From Methanosarcinales archaeon (GTDB lineage: Archaea; Halobacteriota; Methanosarcinia; Methanosarcinales; Methanocomedenaceae): a stretch of DNA of 6,099 nt. The notes under the pieces are model-generated. The model ran no database searches, had not been told where the DNA came from, and was given only the letters and a program-made list of their open reading frames with translations. The stretch spans positions 9,616 to 15,714 of the forward strand of contig DUIM01000165.1 in assembly GCA_013330355.1 (NCBI GenBank). Reading direction: 5' to 3'. This document shows positions 1-5,653 of the stretch, one piece after another; the first letter of the stretch is position 1, and every line of letters starts with the position of its first letter. A program made the position numbers and the translations under genes.

Positions 1-93
1 GATTCGAATCTTGCAAAATATGCCAACACTACTATTGAACTGAAAGACGGTAAAATAATCAGGATACAGGAGAACGAGGTGAATAAAAAATGA
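1..93 (+). CDS. ABC transporter ATP-binding protein, C-terminal end (partial, 5' end outside window)
   Basis: The first reading frame is open from base 1 and gives 30 residues before TGA at 91-93. It reads DSNLAKYANTTIELKDGKII and ends in ENEVNKK. This matches the end of LolD/MacB-type ABC ATPases, where the H-loop 'THD' is followed by a helix with a conserved Ala and then a strand of the form 'I-L-x-D-G-K-I'. The window would therefore begin just after the catalytic H-loop histidine. The family energises efflux or lipoprotein-type export with FtsX/MacB permeases by hydrolysing ATP on the cytoplasmic face. The two downstream genes fit this: the stop overlaps the next start (ATGA), and a MacB-like permease follows. 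Walker A, Walker B and the signature motif lie outside the window, so the call rests on the tail motif and context. Confidence 0.8.
   Translation, partial: DSNLAKYANTTIELKDGKIIRIQENEVNKK
76..82 (+). promoter_or_regulatory. Shine-Dalgarno site for the COG1361-type gene
   Basis: GAGGTGA is a perfect 7-base match to the archaeal Shine-Dalgarno consensus GGAGGTGAT. It lies 7 bases before the ATG at 90, inside the last codons of the ATPase gene. This fixes the downstream start and indicates translational coupling. Confidence 0.8.
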
Positions 94-1430
94 AAATAAT
101 CAGGATTGGATTTCTAGCTTTATGCTTAATGATGACGTTATCATCTGTTGCTTATGCAAATATATCTTATCCAGATCTATCAGATGTTACCGGCGTTTCG
201 GTAAGCCTGGTGAATCAGGATCCTTATCCGGCAATTGCGGGAGACATTGTGGATATATATTTAGGTATTGAAAATATTGGAGGTGAATCGGCCGGTAACC
301 TTGTTGTTGAACTTGAGCCCGAATACCCTTTTACATTGGTTACAGGTGAACCAGCTGTGCAGAATATCGGGACAATAAAATCCTATCAAAAAGACAATTA
401 TATGAAAATAATCACGTATACAATTAAGGTTGATAGTGATGCATCGGCGGGGAGTTACGATATAACAGTCAAATATTATGAACCGGGAGATTCACTGGTC
501 ACTGAAAAAAGTATTAGAATTGACGTGAAGAACAAAGAAATGGCAGAAATTATCCATATTGATAAGACCAATCTCGTCCCTGGAAAGCAGAACAGCCTGA
601 AATTCACAATTAATAACGTTGGTAATGCGCCATTAAAGGACATGACTTTTAGCTGGGTAAATGAGGATAAGATCATCCTTCCCGTTGGAAGTGACAATAC
701 AAAGTACATAAAATCCGTTGATATTGGTGAGAGTGTAGAACTGGATTACCAGGTCATAGCCGATTACAATGCTGATCCGGGTTTATATGAATTAAAACTA
801 TTTCTGTTCTATGATGATCCTATTACTTATGAAGAGAAGGAGATATCAACAATTGCAGGGATTAATGTGGGTGGAGTAACAGATTTTTATGTGGCTTTAT
901 CAGATAGTTCAGGCTCCGAAACAACCTTTAGTGTCGCAAATATAGGAAGCAATCCGGCATATTCTGTTTCTGTGATCGTGCCCCGACAAAATGGATGGCA
1001 GGTTAGCGGTCCAAACTCGGTAATAATCGGAAATCTTAACAAGGGTGATTATACTGTTGCCAGTTTCAATATTATATCTACGCAACAAATGACCGACCTG
1101 CAGGATCAGGACATAAGAACAGTGGATGTCCAGGATATAACAAGGCAGGAATCGAATGGTCTTATAATCCAGATTGCTTATACCGATACTATTGGTGAAC
1201 GGAAAGTAATTGAAAAAGAGGTGGCTATCATTGGTCCTAAAGATATTGGTTCGGAAATGCCATCGGGAATAACCGGAAGTTTTGAAACATATAAATGGTA
1301 TATTCTCGGTTTCATCATCCTGATAACAGGATTTGTGTTATACAATAAGTATAGGAAGAGAAAGTTGATCGATCCACAATTTAAGATTAAGGATTTGTAC
1401 CGGAAATTCAATGAAAATCGTGGACGATAG
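90..1430 (+). CDS. Secreted, membrane-anchored COG1361-type (CARDB/NEW3-like repeat) protein of an ABC export operon
   Basis: The 446-residue protein has a signal peptide at its N-terminus: MKIIR, then a hydrophobic core at about 7-20, with likely cleavage after AYA at 21-23. An extracytoplasmic region of about 380 residues follows. It ends in one membrane helix (about 403-418, YILGFIILITGFVLY) and a short basic cytoplasmic tail (KYRKRK). The outer region appears to hold three beta-sandwich units at about 35-146, 151-260 and 265-382. Each carries a signature of the kind 'IENIGGESAGNL', 'INNVGNAPLKDM' or 'VANIGSNPAYSV'. This is typical of CARDB/NEW3 folds in archaeal COG1361 'S-layer domain-like' proteins. 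The start is set by a strong Shine-Dalgarno site and a 4-base overlap with the ATPase gene, and the permease begins 2 bases after its stop. I infer that it is the extracytoplasmic partner of the ABC exporter, perhaps a substrate-binding or adaptor subunit. The family has no firm biochemical role that I can state. Confidence 0.85.
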   Translation: MKIIRIGFLALCLMMTLSSVAYANISYPDLSDVTGVSVSLVNQDPYPAIAGDIVDIYLGIENIGGESAGNLVVELEPEYPFTLVTGEPAVQNIGTIKSYQKDNYMKIITYTIKVDSDASAGSYDITVKYYEPGDSLVTEKSIRIDVKNKEMAEIIHIDKTNLVPGKQNSLKFTINNVGNAPLKDMTFSWVNEDKIILPVGSDNTKYIKSVDIGESVELDYQVIADYNADPGLYELKLFLFYDDPITYEEKEISTIAGINVGGVTDFYVALSDSSGSETTFSVANIGSNPAYSVSVIVPRQNGWQVSGPNSVIIGNLNKGDYTVASFNIISTQQMTDLQDQDIRTVDVQDITRQESNGLIIQIAYTDTIGERKVIEKEVAIIGPKDIGSEMPSGITGSFETYKWYILGFIILITGFVLYNKYRKRKLIDPQFKIKDLYRKFNENRGR

Positions 1431-1432
1431 CA

Positions 1433-2665
1433 ATGAAATTGAGCAAATGCCTGAAACACGCTTTGAAAATGGTGGTTCACAGCAAGTTGCGGAGCTGGCT
1501 GACCATTTTAGGAATTGTCATCGGCGTGGCATCAGTAATAGCAATTGTCTCCCTGGGAGAAGGCTTGGAGAAATCAATTACAGAACAATTGGGTGACCTG
1601 GGAGGGAGTATCATTACCATTACTCCTGGTTTTTCCAGGGGTGGAGATATACGGATTGGCGGGATCATACAGGAAGAGGCAGGTGCCCAGGCTACTGATG
1701 AGGAAACAGTACTTGACAGAACTGATGTCCAGGCACTACGAGGTTTATCTGATATAGAACTTATCGATACCCAGATCAGGGGAAATGCAGACGTATCTTA
1801 TCTTGGAAAAAGCGGATCTGTCGGACTTATAGGAGTTGATCAGAAGGTATGGTCCCGTGTTACAACAAATGAAATACGTGACGGCAGGATGCTCAATTCT
1901 GCTGACCAGAATGTCATTGTAATAGGCGGAGGGTTGGCAGATAGTTTTTTTGACCAGCCTTTGGGTATAAATAAAGTAATCACCATAGGAGATAGTGCTT
2001 TCAGGATAGTTGGAATATTGGATGATGAAAGCAACAGCATCGTTATGCCTATCCAGATGGCATACCAATTGTTGGATGATAAAGAAAAGGATGTCTATGA
2101 TTCCCTTGTTGTGAAGATCAGGGACGAGGATAAACTTGATGCGGCTATTGAAAAGATCGAGAAAAAATTGATGATTACCAGACATGTTACTGAAACAGAC
2201 CGGGACTTCAGCGTATCTTCCAGTCAGCAGATGAATGAAATGAGGTCAGGGATGATAAGTTCCATGAGTGCATTCTTAACCGCCATTGCGGCTGTTTCGC
2301 TTCTGGTTGGTTCGGTCGGAATTTCGAATACTATGTTCACGTCAGTCCTGGAGAAGACAAAAGAAATAGGAATAATGAAGGCAATAGGGGCTAGAAATAA
2401 GGATATCCTGGCTATATTCCTTTTTTATGCGGGACTTATCGGGCTTGCAGGCGGAACTGTTGGAGTTATTTTAGGTATTATTATATCGGGAGTAATGCCA
2501 TATTTGATGAGCGACATGCCTTTGGCCAGGGGAGGGACGTTTGTCTCAGTTGATATTATTGTAATTGCCCTTTCAGTATCGGTTCTGGTAGGTATTATCG
2601 CCGGGTTCGTTCCGGCTTACCAGGGATCAAAATTAAGGCCGGTAGATGCATTGAGGTATGAGTAA
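1433..2665 (+). CDS. ABC transporter permease, MacB/LolC/FtsX type
   Basis: The 410-residue protein has the classical four-helix MacB layout. A short cytoplasmic N-terminus containing LKMVVHSKLRSWLTILGI leads into helix 1 (about 22-42). An extracytoplasmic MacB_PCD-type domain follows (about 44-270). Three C-terminal helices lie at about 276-300, 326-352 and 372-394. After helix 2 comes the FtsX-family coupling segment EKTKEIGIMKAIGARNKDI (307-325), which contacts the ATPase. The C-terminus is the characteristic RPVDALRYE. About 400 residues is the usual family length, so the gene looks intact. The first codon is ATG two bases after the previous stop. An in-frame stop at 1412-1414 excludes a much longer start, and the Shine-Dalgarno is weak (GGA at 1422-1424), which suggests translational coupling. 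These proteins use mechanotransmission to extrude or extract substrates on the outer face of the membrane. The substrate here is unknown: peptides, lipids, lipoproteins and drugs are all possible. Confidence 0.93.
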   Translation: MKLSKCLKHALKMVVHSKLRSWLTILGIVIGVASVIAIVSLGEGLEKSITEQLGDLGGSIITITPGFSRGGDIRIGGIIQEEAGAQATDEETVLDRTDVQALRGLSDIELIDTQIRGNADVSYLGKSGSVGLIGVDQKVWSRVTTNEIRDGRMLNSADQNVIVIGGGLADSFFDQPLGINKVITIGDSAFRIVGILDDESNSIVMPIQMAYQLLDDKEKDVYDSLVVKIRDEDKLDAAIEKIEKKLMITRHVTETDRDFSVSSSQQMNEMRSGMISSMSAFLTAIAAVSLLVGSVGISNTMFTSVLEKTKEIGIMKAIGARNKDILAIFLFYAGLIGLAGGTVGVILGIIISGVMPYLMSDMPLARGGTFVSVDIIVIALSVSVLVGIIAGFVPAYQGSKLRPVDALRYE

Positions 2666-2704
2666 TATCTTTGTACCCGTTCAACTAATAAAAATATTTA
2701 TTTA

Positions 2705-2739
2705 AATCACTAAATCATAATGTATAATCATTACAATCA
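2705..2739 (+). repeat. Four AATCA repeats with an embedded inverted repeat upstream of a TATA box
   Basis: AATCA occurs at 2705, 2713, 2726 and 2735, each followed by C or T. Within this block TAATG (2718-2722) and CATTA (2729-2733) form a perfect 5-base inverted repeat around TATAAT. The block ends 8 bases before the TATA box of the zinc-ribbon gene, where archaeal activators and some repressors bind. The bases are visible. The regulatory role is inferred, and such short repeats can arise by chance in AT-rich DNA. Confidence 0.3.
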
Positions 2740-2747
2740 CCACAATA

Positions 2748-2755
2748 TTTATATA
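2748..2755 (+). promoter_or_regulatory. TATA box of the zinc-ribbon gene
   Basis: TTTATATA is a near-ideal archaeal TATA box. Transcription would start about 25 bases downstream of its centre, near 2775-2780. That gives a short leader just containing the Shine-Dalgarno site at 2778-2783 or immediately abutting it. Confidence 0.6.
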
Positions 2756-2777
2756 CCATTAACAATGATGATAGTTC

Positions 2778-2783
2778 GGTGAT
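2778..2783 (+). promoter_or_regulatory. Shine-Dalgarno site of the zinc-ribbon gene
   Basis: GGTGAT matches six bases of the GGAGGTGAT consensus and lies 4 bases before the ATG at 2788. It supports both the reality and the start of the short gene that follows. Confidence 0.6.
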
Positions 2784-2787
2784 TCGA

Positions 2788-2919
2788 ATGGACGAAAAAG
2801 TAAAACCAGAACTTGTATTGACACGGAAGGTATGCGATTCGTGCGGAGAGAAGAATATCGAACTTACTTCAGAGATACAGGCAATGGGCAAATATGTCTG
2901 TTTGAATTGTCTCACCTGA
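2788..2919 (+). CDS. Small zinc-ribbon protein of unknown function (43 residues)
   Basis: This short gene begins at ATG 2788 and ends at TGA 2917-2919. The product carries two CxxC pairs, C16-D-S-C19 and C38-L-N-C41, separated by 18 residues. This is the spacing of a one-zinc ribbon or knuckle. The N-terminal 15 residues are polar and charged (MDEKVKPELVLTRKV). The segment between the knuckles (GEKNIELTSEIQAMGKYV) is consistent with a beta hairpin. There is no signal peptide or membrane segment, so it should be cytoplasmic. A TATA box, a well-placed Shine-Dalgarno site and a hairpin plus T tract surround it, so it reads as a complete monocistronic unit. Such mini-proteins in archaea often bind nucleic acid or proteins, but I recognise no specific family and assign no function. 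It could belong to the broad group of small archaeal zinc-finger proteins. Confidence 0.7.
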   Translation: MDEKVKPELVLTRKVCDSCGEKNIELTSEIQAMGKYVCLNCLT

Positions 2920-2975
2920 GATTTCTGACATTATCTCATTTCTTTCCCTCCATCCCCTCCTTTTTTCTTTTTTTT
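2917..2975 (+). terminator. Hairpin plus oligo-T transcription terminator after the zinc-ribbon gene
   Basis: TGAGAT (2917-2922, overlapping the stop codon) pairs perfectly with ATCTCA (2933-2938) around a 10-base loop. A pyrimidine-rich stretch follows, ending in a run of six T, one C and eight T at 2961-2975. Archaeal RNA polymerase terminates at oligo-T tracts on the coding strand, so the T run is the stronger evidence. The small hairpin may be incidental. Confidence 0.6.
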
Positions 2976-2999
2976 CATCTGACAAATTATGACTGTAAG

Positions 3000-3067
3000 A
3001 CTCGGGTGTGCATGCTTGCTTAAATCTTGATAACTATACCCCATAGCTCTGCTGCACTTGGGTGTGC
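3000..3067 (+). repeat. Two copies of ACTYGGGTGTGC in the intergenic region
   Basis: ACTCGGGTGTGC (3000-3011) and ACTTGGGTGTGC (3056-3067) differ at one base in twelve, and their starts are 56 bases apart. Similarity continues weakly beyond the core (ATGC in the first copy, CATCGC in the second). The second copy also contains a small inverted repeat, GCAC-TTGGGT-GTGC (3054-3067). It ends about 24 bases before the probable TATA box of the RND gene, so it could be a regulator site. It could also be the remnant of a dispersed repeat. No coding sequence is apparent between the copies. Confidence 0.4.
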
Positions 3068-3090
3068 CATCGCAACTTTTGACTGAAGAT

Positions 3091-3098
3091 ATTTTATA
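3091..3098 (+). promoter_or_regulatory. Probable TATA box for the RND transporter gene
   Basis: ATTTTATA lies in the gap before the RND gene. Transcription would start around 3118-3123, leaving a leader of about 40 bases to the GGAG at 3150-3153. Of the AT-rich strings in this gap it is the best placed, but it is a modest match. Confidence 0.4.
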
Positions 3099-3157
3099 AC
3101 ATTATGTACAATTGAAAAATTCAACTAATATACAGTCCTCTCGTTTATCGGAGTTAG

Positions 3158-3253
3158 GTAAATATATCCAGAATAAGCCACTTTATCCTGCATGGTCTTT
3201 CAACCAATGCAATACAACATCCAAAGACCGTCATCAGCATATTAGCAGTTGCT
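3158..3253 (+). other. In-frame upstream extension of the RND gene, encoding the start of its first membrane helix but lacking a normal start codon
   Basis: The RND reading frame stays open upstream of the GTG at 3254 as far as the stop TAG at 3155-3157. The extension translates to a convincing family N-terminus: GLSTNAIQHPKTV followed by ISILAVAVFISLFFASQ. Here 'HPKTV' and the helix after it correspond to the usual beginning of MMPL/HAE3 exporters. No ATG, GTG or TTG occurs in this frame between 3158 and 3253. The best-placed codon is ATA at 3164, 10 bases after GGAG (3150-3153) and 4 bases after AGGT (3156-3159). Either that ATA is a mutated, misread or non-canonical start, or a frameshift links an upstream segment in another frame (TTG at 3112). 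Confidence 0.65.
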
Positions 3254-5389
3254 GTGTTCATTTCCCTGTTCTTTGCATCCCAGGTACAGATGGTTACCAG
3301 TTCTGAAACCTTCTTCCCAAAAGACAGTGTTGTATATAATGATTTCAAGGCATACCAGAAAGACTTCGGTACTGATACGGTCTTTGTAATGGTCAGGACC
3401 GAGAACGTACTTGAGCCCTATGTTTTCGATTACCTTGCCAGGCTGGAAAGGCAATTAGAAGGACTGGATTATGTAATCTCAACCAGTTCGGCTGCCGGTA
3501 GGGTCACAGAAAAAGAAGCTTCAAGCCAGGAAGCTCTGCACTCAGCATACGAGCGCGGTATCCTGGAAGGGGTCATACCCAGGCGCGACAGCGCCCTTAT
3601 CATTGTCCAGGTGCCCGAACTCGAACACCCGGGTGCCATTGCCGTTGATATGGAAAAAGCCATTGATTTCGTTGACCGGCCCCCAGGTGTGACAGTAGAA
3701 GCCTCAGGCGGGCCAATGCTTGACTACCAGCTTGGGATGATCATGGGCATGAGTATGGGCATGATGTTCGGTGTGGCACTAATATTAATGATAACAATAT
3801 TGTACATATTTTTCAGGACCGTTGTCAGGGGAAGGTATCTGCCGTTTTTGCCACTCATGGCGGTCATCATTGCACTGGCCATGGCATTCGGTCTCATGGG
3901 TGTGCTGGAAATACCCATGTCCATGATCCTGACAGGGTTTTTAAGCGTATTGATAGGCCTGGGTATCGATTACGGCATACAGGTCATGACCAGATACGAA
4001 GAAGAACGCTCAAAGGGGTTGGGTGTGGATGAGGCCATTGAGGTCTCCATCACCCGCATGGGTAAGGCTGTGGGACTTGCCATTGTCACCACCCTTGTTG
4101 GCTTTAGCAGTATGTATTTCGCCAATATTCCTGACCTGGAGTATTTCGGCATGGCCGTATCCATCGGGCTTATCCTGTCATATATTACTGCTATCTGGTT
4201 CATCCCTGCCGTCCTGAAACTGGTAGATAAAGGCAGTTTAGTGTACCAGGAACCTGCCCGGGGTATACTGGACAGGATTCTTGAACAAACTGCCCGTAAT
4301 TCTACAAAACATCCCATATTCATCCTGCTGCTCGTTATCGGTGTGACCTTTTCAAGTGCGGCAATGTATCCAAAGGTGGATACCCTAACTGATTTCTACC
4401 AATATTTTCCCCAGGATATCCAGGCCATAAGGTTCATGGAGGAAATGCGTGACCTGACAGGCGGTACCGATACTATTTCCCTTGTAATAAGGTCTGACGA
4501 TATTACAAACAGGAAAACATTGCAGGAAATGCTTACCCTATCCGATTATTTGCAGGCGCATGAACCTGCTGTAATGCATACAAGTAGCCTTGCCTCAATT
4601 CTGTCAGACGGTGGCAGCCTGCCTGAAAACCAGGATATTCCGCACCTGATCGATGAAATGGATCCTGCCAGGAGGCGACGCCTTGTCAATTATCCGTATG
4701 CTACCCTCGGGGTCATCGACCTGACCGTGGAACACCTGGACGGAAAAAGACTGGACGATGCACTTAACAATATTCGCTCTTCTATCGAATTTGTACAACC
4801 GGATATGGATATTACCATAACAGGAGAACCTTTACTTAACAATAAGATCGGGCATACCATGACCGACGGCCAGATACGTATGACTCTTCTCAGTTTTGTG
4901 TTCGTATTCCTTGCCATGTTCCTGATATTCGGGTCAGTTGTAAGGGCGCTTATCCCCATGGCCCCCATAATTGTGGTGATAGCCATAAGCGGAGCCCTGA
5001 TGTGGATACTGGGTATCCCCCAGACCACGCTTAGTATCAGTACCAACAGTATCATCCTGGGTCTGGGGGTGGACTATTCCATCCATATTATGCACCGCTA
5101 TAAGGAAGAAAGGGAAAACGGGGCCGAACCGGAGGATGCAATACAGACCACCATCTCACGGATAGGCAAGGCCATCGTGACCTCGGGACTTACCACATCA
5201 GGCGGGTTTGCCGCCATGATGCTATCCCCTTTCCCGCTGATGGTATGGTTCGGTATCATTGCATTCTCATCCATCCTGATGATATTGTTGTTGACCCTGA
5301 CGCTGCTGCCAGCCCTGTTGATCTTACTTGACAGACCAGGGGCGAATTACATGAATTACAGGATTTCATCAAGCGATAACATTTTATGA
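3254..5389 (+). CDS. RND-superfamily transporter, MMPL/HAE3 type (N-terminus uncertain, probably starts upstream)
   Basis: From GTG 3254 the product is 711 residues; about 30 more are likely at the front. It has the duplicated RND architecture: helix 1, an extracytoplasmic domain (about 11-160), a five-helix bundle (about 163-322), helix 7 (353-371), a second extracytoplasmic domain (about 373-540) and a second five-helix bundle (543-690). The two halves share the helix-4 motif: GLGIDYGIQVMTRYEEER (235-252) and GLGVDYSIHIMHRYKEER (603-620). Asp239-Tyr240 and Asp607-Tyr608 correspond to the proton-relay Asp-Tyr pairs of MmpL3-like transporters. The extracytoplasmic domains are small, as in HAE3/MMPL members rather than tripartite AcrB. 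No membrane-fusion or outer-membrane partner is nearby, as expected for an archaeon. Family members export lipids, hopanoids or other hydrophobic compounds using the ion gradient; the substrate here is unknown. The annotated GTG cuts helix 1 in half, so the true start is probably near 3164. By eye the gene is more GC-rich than the upstream ABC operon. Confidence 0.9.
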   Translation: MFISLFFASQVQMVTSSETFFPKDSVVYNDFKAYQKDFGTDTVFVMVRTENVLEPYVFDYLARLERQLEGLDYVISTSSAAGRVTEKEASSQEALHSAYERGILEGVIPRRDSALIIVQVPELEHPGAIAVDMEKAIDFVDRPPGVTVEASGGPMLDYQLGMIMGMSMGMMFGVALILMITILYIFFRTVVRGRYLPFLPLMAVIIALAMAFGLMGVLEIPMSMILTGFLSVLIGLGIDYGIQVMTRYEEERSKGLGVDEAIEVSITRMGKAVGLAIVTTLVGFSSMYFANIPDLEYFGMAVSIGLILSYITAIWFIPAVLKLVDKGSLVYQEPARGILDRILEQTARNSTKHPIFILLLVIGVTFSSAAMYPKVDTLTDFYQYFPQDIQAIRFMEEMRDLTGGTDTISLVIRSDDITNRKTLQEMLTLSDYLQAHEPAVMHTSSLASILSDGGSLPENQDIPHLIDEMDPARRRRLVNYPYATLGVIDLTVEHLDGKRLDDALNNIRSSIEFVQPDMDITITGEPLLNNKIGHTMTDGQIRMTLLSFVFVFLAMFLIFGSVVRALIPMAPIIVVIAISGALMWILGIPQTTLSISTNSIILGLGVDYSIHIMHRYKEERENGAEPEDAIQTTISRIGKAIVTSGLTTSGGFAAMMLSPFPLMVWFGIIAFSSILMILLLTLTLLPALLILLDRPGANYMNYRISSSDNIL

Positions 5390-5393
5390 TGAG

Positions 5394-5423
5394 ATGTTGA
5401 TATTACATGTTGATATATCATGT
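5394..5423 (+). promoter_or_regulatory. Candidate autoregulatory operator overlapping the antitoxin start
   Basis: ATGTTGATAT occurs twice as a perfect 10-base direct repeat at 5394-5403 and 5407-5416, a period of 13 bases. The second copy runs into TGATATATCA (5411-5420), a perfect 10-base palindrome. ACATG (5405-5409) and CATGT (5419-5423) flank that palindrome. ACATGT appears again at 5431-5436. Antitoxins of VapB type commonly repress their own operon at such sites, and this cluster sits across the start codon at 5420. A weak Shine-Dalgarno-like GTTGAT lies at 5409-5414. The repeats are visible and their role is inferred. Confidence 0.45.
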
Positions 5424-5650
5424 CATTCAAACATGTACAGGTAAAACTGGAAGATTATGAATATTCAGGGCTGAAAAAAGTGGCTGATGAGAAACATCTC
5501 ACATTAAAGGACGCTGTCAGGGAGGCTGTATTGTTCTGGGTAAGGAGTAAGTCAGGACTTGACAAGGATGACCCTTTTTTCAAGACATCGGGAATGTTCT
5601 CAACTGATGAAAACCTGTCAGAGAACCATGACCAGATATATGAGGTATGA
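5420..5650 (+). CDS. VapB-like antitoxin
   Basis: The 76-residue protein comprises a short beta strand (FKHVQVKLEDYEY), a helical segment with a 'LTLKDAVREAVLFWVRSKSG' pattern (about 27-46), and an acidic, probably disordered tail. The tail contains DDPFFK (50-55) followed by many Asp and Glu residues. This fits small archaeal antitoxins paired with PIN toxins. In those, an N-terminal DNA-binding dimerisation module precedes a tail that wraps the toxin, and a D-P-[LF]-F motif is common. The start at ATG 5420 is the only ATG before the conserved strand. The toxin follows with a 3-base gap, and its Shine-Dalgarno lies inside the end of this gene. Its role would be to neutralise the toxin and repress the operon. 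The fold (RHH or AbrB-like) cannot be settled by eye; RHH-like is slightly favoured by the strand-helix-helix pattern. Confidence 0.75.
   Translation: MSFKHVQVKLEDYEYSGLKKVADEKHLTLKDAVREAVLFWVRSKSGLDKDDPFFKTSGMFSTDENLSENHDQIYEV
5642..5646 (+). promoter_or_regulatory. Shine-Dalgarno site of the PIN toxin
   Basis: GAGGT lies 7 bases before GTG 5654, in the last codons of the antitoxin gene. It supports GTG as the toxin start and coupled translation with antitoxin made first. Confidence 0.6.
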
Positions 5651-5653
5651 AGT

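Noticed and set aside
1745..2185. 146-codon open frame on the minus strand within the permease gene
   Set aside because: It lies wholly opposite a well-supported MacB-type permease. Its translation shows no recognisable domain, and no promoter or Shine-Dalgarno site is visible for it.
2666..2704. Terminator for the ABC operon
   Set aside because: The sequence after the permease stop is AT-rich but has no T run of five or more and no convincing hairpin, so I cannot support a terminator there.
2832..3023. 63-codon plus-strand frame overlapping the zinc-ribbon gene
   Set aside because: It runs out of frame through the zinc-ribbon gene and then through the terminator T tract, which it reads as a Phe- and Ser-rich string. 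The zinc-ribbon frame has the ribosome site and the cysteine motif.
3725..3765. Methionine-rich GMIMGMSMGMM stretch at the start of an RND helix, considered as a metal-binding motif
   Set aside because: It sits where helix 2 of the first bundle begins, and Met/Gly-rich sequence is common there in archaeal MMPL proteins. No other copper- or silver-efflux features (CusA-type residues, chaperone neighbours) are present.
3970..4323. 117-codon open frame on the minus strand within the RND gene
   Set aside because: It is antisense to a conserved membrane domain including the GLGIDYG motif. The translation is low-quality (rich in Met, Ser and Pro) and typical of a reverse-frame shadow.
4690..5055. 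121-codon open frame on the minus strand within the RND gene
   Set aside because: Hydrophobic stretches are expected opposite membrane helices. No independent gene signals are present.
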